A DNA stretch of 64,000 nt from Amblyomma americanum (taxonomy: Eukaryota; Arthropoda; Arachnida; Ixodida; Ixodidae), in NCBI RefSeq assembly GCF_052857255.1, contig NC_135505.1:139040343-139104342 (forward strand), given 5' to 3'. The position numbers and the translations under genes are program-made. This document shows, piece after piece, positions 9,999 to 20,900 of the stretch (within the stretch, counting starts at the first letter, position 1; each line of letters begins with the position of its first letter). The notes beneath the pieces were generated by a model. That model did no database searches, was not told the DNA's origin, and worked only from the letters and a program-made list of their open reading frames with translations.

Positions 9999-11425
9999 GA
10001 TAAAGAAGCTGGGTTTTGTCGCCATGCAGTCAACTAAGCTTCCGCGAGCCATGACCGTTTGGTGAAGTGTGATATGGCCTGGTTTTACATGTTTTGGTTT
10101 GTAGAGTTTAACGTCCGAAAGTGACGCATTAAGCTATGAGAGAGAGCGCTGATTAACACTGTCATACTCTTTATGCTGTTCCCTATTAATAACTACTTGA
10201 TACTTTGATAGTTTGATAGCGCTGTGTCGTCCGTTTCTTTCTCGGCTCTCTTCTTTGGCTTTCGGCCTTGCGCTGCTTCAAATCAAACTATGAATAACCA
10301 ACTCGCCATCAGCTTTTGCTAGCATGATACTTGACACTGTTATCACTAAGGCCGTTGGATTGTGGTATGGAAAATCGTATCACGAACACACTTCAATAAG
10401 CGTTGAAAGACATGCATAAGCAATGACCAAACCTAGAATAAGGAAATAAATCTTGAGCTAAAGACGGCATAGTATTGCCTGTTGTGGAAATACAGCCATC
10501 ATGCGTTAATAGAATGTCGACATTAGTCACAGCAACGAGGTTAACAGTGTTTTCAAAATTTTAAAAAACTGAAATAGATATCACTTACAGTGGGCTACAT
10601 GCTTCTAAATAATTAATGTGCCCAACAGTAATAATTAATTTAACTATTGAGTAAGAGTTAACCAGCCTGCTAGTTATCACGTCTTAGCTGTATTTCGATG
10701 TACTAAACCACTGACAAGGCTGTGCCGAGAAAACCGCTCTTCGAACTCAAAAAGACTACTTTTAAAAATTGTGGAAAATCGTAGGTGAAACACCCTGTAA
10801 ATGGGAAACGATGCTGAGTAAGAACTGAACGGCAGCGGCTCGGTCGTGGCTGGAGGCGTCTCACGGCATTCTATTGTTATTTTATTTTGCATTGTAGTTG
10901 GCGCAGTTTTATGTACTTGTACTGACTCTTACTGGTTGACATTTCGTATTCTCACGCTTTGACGTCACATGTTTCGAACAATCGCGAAATCTGCAACGCC
11001 ACTTTTAGGGCAGCGCCGGGCTTTTGTGTCGACGAGCCATCTAATGCTTTCGCTTTCAATCTGCCTGAGAAGGTAGTCAGTAAGGGCTGATAGCAATTTT
11101 GTAACTTCCCTAAACGAGTCATCGCTGAAATGACGCGCTACTATGGCAGAGAAGCAATCTAGGCTGTGTTTTTATTTTAGTGCGGAAGTACTCAGACGCT
11201 CAACAACAACGACCAAGAATTAATTTTTGCAAAATCAAGCATTTGTATTGTCCGTCCTAGTTGATTTAATACATTTGTCATACAGATGTCGTACAATATC
11301 ATACAAACTGTATGACATTTGTATTACGAAGCCTGTAGCGGGGTTGATGCATCATGCAACTTTTTCCAGCCGGGTAGCAACAGCGACGATATGTTACGTT
11401 AAAGAAAAAGCCAAACCCCCATTGG
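9999..11425. other. Intergenic between A and B, with SINE tail remnant
   Basis: Bases 10085-10160 carry a decayed tail of the Ruka-like SINE (GTTTAACGTCC...GCTATGAGAGA) in minus orientation. The segment 10196-10330 resembles text near 15440-15580 (CTCTCTTCTT, AACCAACTCGCC) and is probably an unnamed repeat. No gene is supported. Confidence 0.4.
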
Positions 11426-11426
11426 A

Positions 11427-11794
11427 CCATGCCTAACACGGTGGTGGCCTCCATGTTGGCCCTGGCCATTTCCAGAATGTATCCCAGGCCACCCCTAAAA
11501 TTTGATCGTGACTGATTTGCACCAAACTCGATCTCCAATCATGATCACCCATGCCCAACACGATGGTGACCTCCAATATTAACCCTTGTCAATTCCAAAT
11601 TTTGTCCCGGGCCGCCCTCACAATTTGACCCTGGTCTATTTGAACCAAAATCGAAATCCGACCGTAATTTACCGTGCCTAGAACAACGATAACCTCAAAT
11701 TTTGCCCGGATCATTTTCGAGAATTAGTCCCGGCTACCCCCGAAATTTGACACTGACAGAATTGCACCAAAAACCTGCAGTTTCGCACTATAAT
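11427..11794. repeat. Three-copy tandem minisatellite, period about 122 bp
   Basis: Copies start at 11427, 11549 and 11672. Each opens CC[AG]TGCC[TC]A and contains AATTTGA and TG[AC]ACCAAA at the same offsets. The copies are diverged (very roughly 65-75% by eye). No coding potential. Confidence 0.75.
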
Positions 11795-12924
11795 CGGTTT
11801 ACCCTATAGTTAAAACCCTGACAATATTTTCGGCCGCCCTTGTCTGTAGCGTTGCTTTACCCTTGCTGCTTTATTGGAAGTGTCTTACTATTTTTGAGTG
11901 CCATGGCTTTTGCCAGCGATCATGCACTTAAACAGTTCATGTACTCCGCTGTTGGAGTGGCTTCGACAGCAATGATTAAAATATAAGCCTTCAGAACCCT
12001 CGACAAGGACAGTTACCAACGCGTTCAGAAGGAAACAGTCACGATTGCGTATATGTATTCAAGTATGGTTCCTATGAGCGCTTCTTAACAGAAGATTCTA
12101 GCTTCAAGCCTGGTCGATAAGTGAAGCGAAGCAGATATAGCACTGTTAGCTATCTCAGTTATAAGGACGCAAACAAATACACATGAAAGATAAAACATTC
12201 TACATGCCAAACTACCGTGAGAGACACACTGAAAAATAAAATATTCTACATGCCAAACTGTTGAGCAGCACGGATGATTAACAATGGCCGAGAAAAAGCG
12301 CAGCAATGATCTTGAGCGCGCTCTGGGGACGTGGCGCGCGCTAATTAAGGGTGTTCCGTCGTTACGCATGACCGCAGCAGTGAACCCTGGGCGCCGTTAG
12401 ACCGCTGCAACACTATCAAGAGACACGCTCTCGTGTTCACAGAAACTGTGATCAAAACTTTAAGTTTATTTCCCGCAAATTCCTTTTGTGAAATTTTATT
12501 AGCGTCAAGCAACAGATCTATGCGAGCGCACAAAATGGTGTTCCAGCTTAAAACTCTGAGCTTATACGAGGTGTTTTTTTTTTCTTAGCGCCTGGGTCAC
12601 GCTTAACAAGAATCCTTTGGAGGCGTCATGCGTTTAGAAAAACTTTTCTGATCGACATTTAATAGGGACCAATAAACTTCGAATAATTTGAGGCGTGAAA
12701 CGGAACTTCGAATGAACAGCTAGGGAGATGAACCCCAGAAGAACGACTAGAAGAAAAACAAAATAGAGGAACTAATGGTGCCTTTGAGATTTCTACTTTT
12801 TTGCCATTAGATTAACTCCCAGTGGTGGCAACGCTAAAGCCGTGAAAATGTGCAAGAGAGCAGCAAGGTAAGAAATGGTCTGCTTTTCATGAATCAGGTT
12901 TGAGAAAGATTGCCACGATGATAT
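11795..12924. other. Intergenic, short tandem duplication
   Basis: The block TAAAA[CT]ATTCTACATGCCAAACT occurs at about 12190 and again at about 12237. Otherwise I see no gene or known repeat. Confidence 0.4.
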
Positions 12925-13143
12925 TGAGAGGTTTAACGTCCCAAAGCTACTCAGGCTATGAGGGACGCCGTAGTGAAGGGCTCCGGAAAATTCTACCACC
13001 TGGAGTTCTTTAACGTGCACTGACATCGCACAGCACACGGGCCTCGAGTTTCGCCTCCATCGAAATTCGACCACCGCGGCCGGGATCGAACCCGCGTCTT
13101 TCGGGTCAGCAGCAGAGCGCCATAACCACTGAGCCACCGCGGC
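12925..13143 (-). mobile_element. tRNA-derived SINE (Ruka-like), copy 2
   Basis: Minus-strand copy with the head complement ATCGAACCCGCG at 13086-13097, the CTCCATCGAAATTCGA body and the GTTTAACGTCCC end. It lacks the terminal CCATAAACC portion. Confidence 0.9.
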
Positions 13144-16043
13144 CTCACAGGATGATATTGAAAACAGCATCGTCTACACGGCGCATATTTTTTTGCGGAC
13201 CTTACTGATTGCGGTTAACGGGCAAAGATACGCCATGCTTTGAAAGTCGGGCCTCGGTCCGGTCTACCACTACCCAGCATTTGGTTATAGGTCCTATTAG
13301 CCTAAGATTAATCAGTCCCAAACTTCCTTTGCCTTCTCAAAAAGGGCAATTTAGTGTTGCTAAAAATATTACCACTAGCATTCGTAATCTTTCTTTTTTG
13401 ACGGCTGATGGGGAAAGGCAAGTTCCACAACTTTCAACTGCCGTCCCTTGGGCATGCCGGAGAGAAAATAACATTTTCCAGAAAAAACATGCAAGAAATA
13501 ACAGCGCAGCAAAGCCCGCCAGGCATACGCCGAAACTTTTGAGCAGGACGAAGGCCAGCGATACGCGAGGACGTAACTACAGATAAGCAGCCGCGTTATC
13601 GGCAGGACGGGTACATGGGATGCAGTCGTTCTACTTATGGAAACTGAACGTCAAACGCTAAATTTCGTTCTCGTGATCTTCGAAAAGGTTCCGCTGAATT
13701 ACTGTTCGATAAAGTCCTTCAGTATGCAAGCCAGGGCAAAAACCTGAGCACGCCATAGCGACATACACAAGCGAAGCATTCAAGTAGGAATCATTGGAGA
13801 TGAACACGGACAGAATGCGTGTGTACTTTAAGACAATTTTTTTAGTGTCAATAAAGAACCTAGCATTAATAAAGGCCAGAAGGCAACGCAAGAATCAGTC
13901 GCGCATTGGATAACGAACACAAGATCACTGTCACTTCTGCTTAGTAGTTGAATTGTGATAACAGCGAGAACCAATTTCCAGGAGGCTGCATAGAACTTAT
14001 TGGGCGATTTTTCACTCCTGAAAGCAAAGAAAATTACGCAATTCTATTGCAAAGCTGACGCTGCTACCCATCGATGCATCAATACGCCGTTGCATTAGGC
14101 TATAACTGAAACCCACAGAACCCCACTGTATTATTACAAACGTCTTCGTTCTTGGAATGCTTAAGCCTAGAGGTTTCAAGTTTGAAGTTTATTCATTGCT
14201 CTGTTAGACAGGTCGCAAACGCGCAATAAAGAAGGAGCTAAAGGCGTAGCCTGACCGGGGCTTTTGCCCTATCGAGCATTAACGGCAGACAAGGTGTAAT
14301 TTCAAACAAAACTTGCAAGCACATACCATACATCTTGTACAGACAGCAAACGTTGAAAATGAACAGAAAATGAAATTAAAAACACTAACAAGGATATAAA
14401 ATACATCAAATATACGTAGCACACGCTTAAACAGAAAGTTAAATGATTGTATTTTAACAAAGCAACAGAACGAGAAATTATAAAGTTAAGCATTTATTAT
14501 TTCACTGTCCAGCAGGAACAATCTTAGCGACTTCTTTGAAATACGTGCCCTGAAATCAATCCTGTTTCCTAGGTTATTTAAAAATGGGGGGTAAACTTGG
14601 TAGTTCAAGTGTTGCGTGCCATAGTTTGTACGTATGCGTAGTGTTCTAAGCGTTTCTTTTGATAAGCAGTATCGACTTGGTGTCTTAGGCCCGACGTTAT
14701 CATATAGCTTATTTTTTTTTTGATGAATTGTCTTACGCGTGCTAGGTAGATTTAGCGCCTCGAAAACAACAAATTGTCTTTGAACCAGTTGCAGAAAGAT
14801 CGTTGAAACGTACAGCCTTTGCAAAAAAGCAAATGCTAACAAACATTGTTTCTATGCAGCGCTCCCTTGCAACACTGTCGGAAGTCGTCAGTTCTAGAGA
14901 CGTAAAACGTGTTTCGAAGATTCTTCTCGTATAGGAAAACACGAGCCACATTTTGGGGCCTAAAAGCAAACGAGCTACGCTGTATAATTTTCACAAACGC
15001 CCTGCTTCAGCATTTGCGTTAAGCCTCCTAGCAACGGAAAGAAGAACCATGACCGACGCTGCCAACGTTTCGACGTAATTCGCCGAAAGGGTTCGCTTCA
15101 ATTTGAGAAAAAAAGCACAGCTAAGCTATTAAAATCTAATAGCATCGACTTACCAAACTCTTCCGTGGAAGAAACAGGGAGCCCGACCGCACGAACCAGA
15201 TGTGCCACCTTGATCAGCGCTGCACTGACCGCAAGCACTAGTCGAACATAAAACACTGCGATGCACTACACCCCCACAGCGCTAAGACTTGTCTGCTGCT
15301 GACGGCGCCGGACGGAGACGCGTGAACTGATGGCAGTGGTGATAAAGGTGTATCGGAATGCCCTTGGAAGCAGGCGTGGGGAGTGCTGCCATCTATTTGA
15401 AATCGCTATCTGATCATGCCTTCGATGTATGGCGGGGGCTGATAGCGCTATCAGCGCTGTCAGAGCTGTGTTGTGCCAGTTTCTTGTCTTCCTTCAGCTC
15501 TCTTCTTAGGCCGTGTGCCATTGTGCGGCTTCACGTCCATCATGCAAAAACCAACTCGCCCAATAGTTCGTGCTCTCAAGCGTGTAAAGAGGGGTTGGCT
15601 GAAGTATTTGAAACGACAAAATGATATGCGTACCTAGACTACAGCGGCTTGCGAAGACTGCCCAGCATATCGGTTAGGAAAAACTTGTAACGCGACAGCG
15701 TTGAGAGCCCGTGTCGCCGGGAGTTGGCCGGGAGCGAAAAATCTCCAGAGAAGTAACCTATAGGTGGCCGTTGGGATACCTAGGTCACGTGACCTTCTGA
15801 CGTCATCACAACTTGCCCACACTGGCAGGTGGCCGTTCAATTAGTGATTGCTCGCCAGAGGTTGCTCGGGAAAAGAAGCCTGGGTCTCATAGGCCGCACT
15901 CATGGCAGCAGCTGCCATTGCAGGGCAATGGAGCATCGTCGAACCGCGGCGCCAGGAGTGGTATGAGGTCGCCCAGGGATCTATGAATCTAAAGCAGATA
16001 ATGACCAATTCCGTGAATATGGGCATTAACGCATTAAACGGAC
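13144..16043. other. Intergenic between A and B, no gene recognised
   Basis: The longest ATG frame is 125 codons on the plus strand at 13209-13586. It is Ser/Arg/Lys-rich, lacks a recognisable family, and could be an exon or chance. The remainder is AT-rich, with no repeats I can name. Confidence 0.35.
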
Positions 16044-16380
16044 CCTGAAGTGATTTCGATGGGCATATTCTAGTGAACCGATCTATAGAGGTGGTATTTG
16101 AGTCAAATTTGAAAGCTCTGCGTGAATCCTATAATATGGATTTAATTTTTAAAAATCGCTGCTCTCAGTAGCTCGCAACTGATCAGGGCGACACACCTTA
16201 CCGCGCGTCCCTTTCCCCGATGACGTCAGTGGGCAGCCGGGGCGAGCTTGAATGCTGGCGCTTCTCATGATTACACGCAGAGCTTTCAAATTTGACTCGA
16301 ATACCTACAAAGACCACCTCTACAGATTTGTTGCGCTAGAGTATGTCCATCGAAATTATTTCAGTGTACTCCTAACACTA
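16044..16380. mobile_element. Foldback or MITE element with about 100-bp inverted arms
   Basis: The left arm (about 16050-16130) and right arm (about 16265-16375) are inverted copies. Both contain GATTTCGATGG/AATTTCGATGG, [TC]CTA[TG]AGAGGTGGT and GAGTCAAATTTGAAAGCTCT at matching distances. The loop holds no transposase. The arms are imperfect, so the insertion is not recent. Confidence 0.7.
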
Positions 16381-16539
16381 TCGCGTTATGCCCTTCAAGC
16401 GCAGCTGAAGTGTCCGCTCCAGTTTTTATACATTTAAATATCAGCGCTCTTGCTGAAATGATGCTTTGATACTTTCGTTAGCAGACGAAATTTCTTATGC
16501 TGCTGACATCATTGCCATGGAAAGTTATATATAATTATA

Positions 16540-16650
16540 ATTGGTTTTTTGGGGAAAGGAAATGGCGCAGTTTCTGTCTCATATATCGTTGGACACCTGA
16601 ACCGCGCCGTAAGGGAAGGGATAAAGGAGAGAGTGAAAGAATAAAGCTTC
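16540..16650 (-). mobile_element. 3' part of long-form SINE
   Basis: AAAGGAAATGGCGCAG, then ATATATCGTTGGACACCTGA and CGCGCCGTAAGGGAAGGGAT, match the blocks at 35870-35960, 36745-36840 and 56137-56180. In those copies it adjoins a tRNA-headed SINE body, so it is the distal end of a longer SINE subtype. The head is missing here. Confidence 0.75.
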
Positions 16651-17638
16651 GCATATGCTTTTTTTTTTTCGGAATCGAAATCCGTATTTTTCGGCAGGCA
16701 AAGCGATATCAGAAGATATCAGTCATATTTTATTATTCCATGTCTGCAACAAATGTGAAGCATATAATGGGTTGTACTTCGGTCGAATATATGAAGTATC
16801 AGGGAGGCTATGTTTCTAGAATTTTTCTTACATGCGCATATTGTGTTTCGACGTTCGATCACGCAGTCTCAAAATGAGCTCAATCGAAAACGAAACCATA
16901 TAGAAAATCTTGTTTTCGAGCTGATGGCCGTGCTTCAAAAAACAGCCTTGAGAGCGAGACTTCGCATCTCGTCGAGCACAATTCTCTGTTAACCTAGCCT
17001 TATAGCACCGCTCATGGCTTAATTCTTCCTGGGTAAGAAGTTTCCCTACGTTCCTAGCTAAACGGTGGCGGCGCTAGGCTCTGAGGAAAAAGAATTCATG
17101 ACTGATCGACTAACACACTAGCTGCAAAGACTAAAAATTCTGCAAAGGCACAATGAACCCAATCACACGTCTTATCAAAGTTGCAACATGCATCCAGGGG
17201 CTTCCCGCCCTCACCACGACCACACCGATTGCGGATTCACGTCACTCCGTAATACTCTTGACAACTTGTGCTGTTACTCTTTAAACTAAGGAAACAACGT
17301 TATCAACTATTTCCTGTTACGTTGAGGCATTTGTTTTATATTACATCTTAAGGACAGGCATCTCGGATTTTTCTTCCATGAGCGGAAATCCTTCAGAAAA
17401 TAGGGGTGGCTGACGTAAGCTCTGCGTAGTCTCGTATTATGCCTGAAATTCCTCTAGTCCACAGTTCGAATTAAAGCCAGTCACGAAGACAACACCCCAA
17501 CCTCCCAACGGCCCCTCTACTCCGCAAGTGCAACAAACAGTACTGACCGGAAAGCATGCAACTAAATATGGAAGAGTTACGATGCCGGTAAACTTCCTGT
17601 TTGAGCTCATGACGAAACAGGAGTCAATGAGATGAATA
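16651..17638. other. Intergenic, 3' flank of gene B
   Basis: No gene or repeat recognised. Confidence 0.4.
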
Positions 17639-17644
17639 TTTATT
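17639..17644 (-). terminator. Candidate poly(A) signal of gene B
   Basis: AATAAA on the minus strand, about 300 nt beyond the gene B stop codon. Confidence 0.5.
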
Positions 17645-17944
17645 GCTTCATTGAGAATAAAAACTTATGTACATCGATGAACAAGTTGGTGAGGTACAAA
17701 GACGAAGTGAGTTCTCATTACATGAATACGGCAGAGCACATGTTTTTAGTCTTTGACGATGATCCAGTGACATTTGAGTTTTCAGCTGCGGACGCCAACT
17801 TCCCTAAAGCATTCCTTTTCACAAAGCTTTAGCTCTTTACAGAACATTGATTTGGTTCAAACCTACTAGTAGATTTTCGTCTGGATCTTCAGCACACGTG
17901 ACATTTAGAAAGTCAACTAGCATGGCTATAAGAGTCTGGCAGCA

Positions 17945-20900
17945 TTACAGAGCAGTTGAGATATACAAAAACCAATGGGTAATAACCGCAGCCTCTTCGT
18001 TTTGTACGTAGTCTCCCACCGTTCGCTGAAAATAGCAACGCTCTACCTGCGTGTACATATACATGTAGGGGCGAAGCACGTGAGAAGATGCTCCTGTTGG
18101 TTGTGAGGGAACGAAACCACGGGACTCCACAGGTGTTTCGGACGGTCTGTGCAGGTGCTCCCCAGAGATATCTTGCGGTGGAGGTACTGGTGCTACTACT
18201 GTATCATTACTCCGGGGTTCAGCCTCGTGCACGTGCGTGTTCGGACAAGACAGTGGTTGTGTCGTCTCTGCTGGTAATATGTCGGTGCTGCTGCAAGGCA
18301 TTTCCACGTTGCCCTCACCGTGCTCTTCAGAGGACGGTTGGGTGTTTTGCTGTGGGGACATACCTGCGTCAGTGCAAGCTTCTACCGGGGACCAGTACGG
18401 GTGCAGCTCAGTTGGTGGTTGCATGGGTTGTGCCAATAATATGACGGCGCTGTTCCAAGGTGCTGCAGCGACCATGCCCAGGTACTGCTCGTATTGTATT
18501 GGCTGGGCCAGCAGTACGCAGGTGCTTCCACAGGTGTCTGGTCTTTCACCGCACTGGTACTGATCAGAGGATGGTTGAGTGTTTCGTGCCTCTAATACGT
18601 CGGCGCTGTCCGTAGGCCCCGCATTATGAACGAAGTGGTGCTGTTCACTGGGTTCATCTGGTTCTTCACGGATGCTGTCAAGAACACATGCTCCGTTCGT
18701 CTCTCGCCGCTGCTGAGAAAGTGGTCGCGTGGATTGCTCCGTAAATAAACAAGCACCGTTCCACGGTCCGTCACACGGCACGTACTCGTGCTGCGTATTG
18801 TGCTGTAGACTTGCCTCGAACGGTAGTACGCAGGTTCGGCCACAAGATTCTGTTTCCTGCCTGTTTTTGTCCTGTTCACAAGATGTTTGCATGACCTGCG
18901 CAGGCAACATGTCGACGCTGGTTGCAGGCACTACGTCATGCCAGCACTGGCACAGCTTACTGAAATGTGCTCCTTCTGCCGGTGGGATACGGGCAGTTCC
19001 ACATTTTTTCGACTCATACCCGCTGTGGTACTGCTCACATGCTCGCGCGGCTTGTGGCACAGGGCATCCAGTGATCTCAGCACGCGCCTGAGTACAGTTT
19101 TGTTGATGTCTGGCTTCCTGGTATTCACAAGCACGAGCATGATCGTCACGTCGTTTGAAGTGTTTCTTTTTCTTTATTGGTTTTGTTCTAGAAGATTCCT
19201 CAGCAGTACTGGCTACAAGAGTCTTTGAGCAGATATCTAACGTGTTCGCTTCATTCTTCGGCTGCTTTTGGCTAGCAGTGCCACGACCATCACGTCGTCT
19301 AGATGGTTGCGTATTTTGTTTCTGTTTTGCTCCAGAATACCAGCCAGCTCTACAGGGCTCGAGACTGTTTGAGTAGTATCGTAAATTTTTCGCTTCATTC
19401 ATAGTTTTCCTGGAAGCGATCACACCTTCGCATGACTTCGTGGATTGCTGGAGGTTCTCTCCCGACGTGAGACCTGGTTTCTTCTTGGTCTGAATCGTTT
19501 CAAGTTTGGCACCCTGCCCATTACAATGTTTTGTAGAAGGTTCTAGGGGAGCTCCCATTTTCTCTTGTTGAGGTATTCGGATTTGACCGGCCGGAAATGA
19601 TGCAGCCGAAGCCGAAGTAGATACCATGTCTCTGCTACTGTCAGGAAAATTTTTCATCTCTTCCTTTGGATTCTTCGCTGAGGCCTCCACTTCTTTCACA
19701 CATGGGGTCACGTGTTGCGAGTGTTTTAGATCAGCAGACGAATCTGGCTTCTTTGCTTCCTTTCGCATCGAACCACTTAGCATACAGCCTGGCTTTTCTT
19801 TACACAAAGTCGGCTCTGCATCGGCAACTGAAGGCGACTTGATAGAGCCTGGCACATCCCCTACTTCGGGTACATTTGGTAAGGGCGCCGTATTTTCAGC
19901 TGACGAGAGAGAAGACACTCCAACACTGCACTGCAACGCTGCTTTGCTCGGTGAAATATTTCTTTGCAGCTTTTCTTTCGCTTCAGATGTATGGTTCGTA
20001 CACGAGCCGTGAATTTGTTTCTTTCTAAGAGGATTCTCTTCCATTCTCGCAGTTCCCTTGCTTTTGGAGGCCTCTAGGCCCAGCTTGGATTGGATGGGTT
20101 CAGATTCTCTGTTTTCGCAACTGAGCCGAGGCTCAACATGCCCATCGTCGGTGCAACAGTTTCTGTCGCCCTGGGTTTTGTTTTCTTTGGCGGCAGGTAC
20201 TTTGATCGGCTGCTGGTTTCCCGTTCGCGCAATTGCTGTCAAGGTACGACGGGAATGTACATCCCCTGCGCAACGACTTGAGCCCCTTGTTTTGCATTCA
20301 TGTTCCATACCCGGTACAACCTGGTGCTTTCTCGCGTGGTTTGGTTCTTTCGAGTAATATGGGGTCATATTCAGGGACTCTGAACAAATGGTTGGTCTGG
20401 TGTCCTTAATACTCGCCACTTGCTCATTTTCGTTGCTTTGTGGCTTTGAGCCAGCATGCTTTTGCGCGTCGTCGGTAGGTTCGGAGCTATTGCTTGCTGA
20501 ACCGCCTTCTGTAGCAAGGGCAGGCTGGATAGGTACGTGTTCCGCTTGGTTTGTAGGAAGTTCCGGATCTGTCGATGTTGATTCTGACTTCACTTCTGCG
20601 GCTACTGTTCCTTCTTTTCGTAGCAACTGCTTTTTCCCAGCAGTTTGTGATCGTTTTGGGCGACGCCATTGTTTCTTTGGTTTAATCGTTTGGCTATTCA
20701 ACGCCGAATTTTCGGTCTGCAGGGTTGTTGCCCCTGAGGTCTTCTCTTCATTCATAGATGTCGTTTCGTTGGTTGGCTGTCCTTGATTTGGGGATTTCTT
20801 GTCTGGCCGTTCAGAAAAAAGTGCGAGTCCCGGTGTGCATAAGAGGTTTCCCTTCTTGGACATTGTCGAGGTTGATTCTACGGACTCCGCCCAAGACCTC

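Noticed and set aside
17632..17832. 66-codon plus-strand frame opposite the gene B 3' flank
   Set aside because: No promoter, splice sites or family resemblance; it may simply be antisense to the 3' UTR.
17945..17947. Stop readthrough of gene B (34 further open codons)
   Set aside because: The extension is too short to stand out from chance, unlike the 84 codons after gene C.
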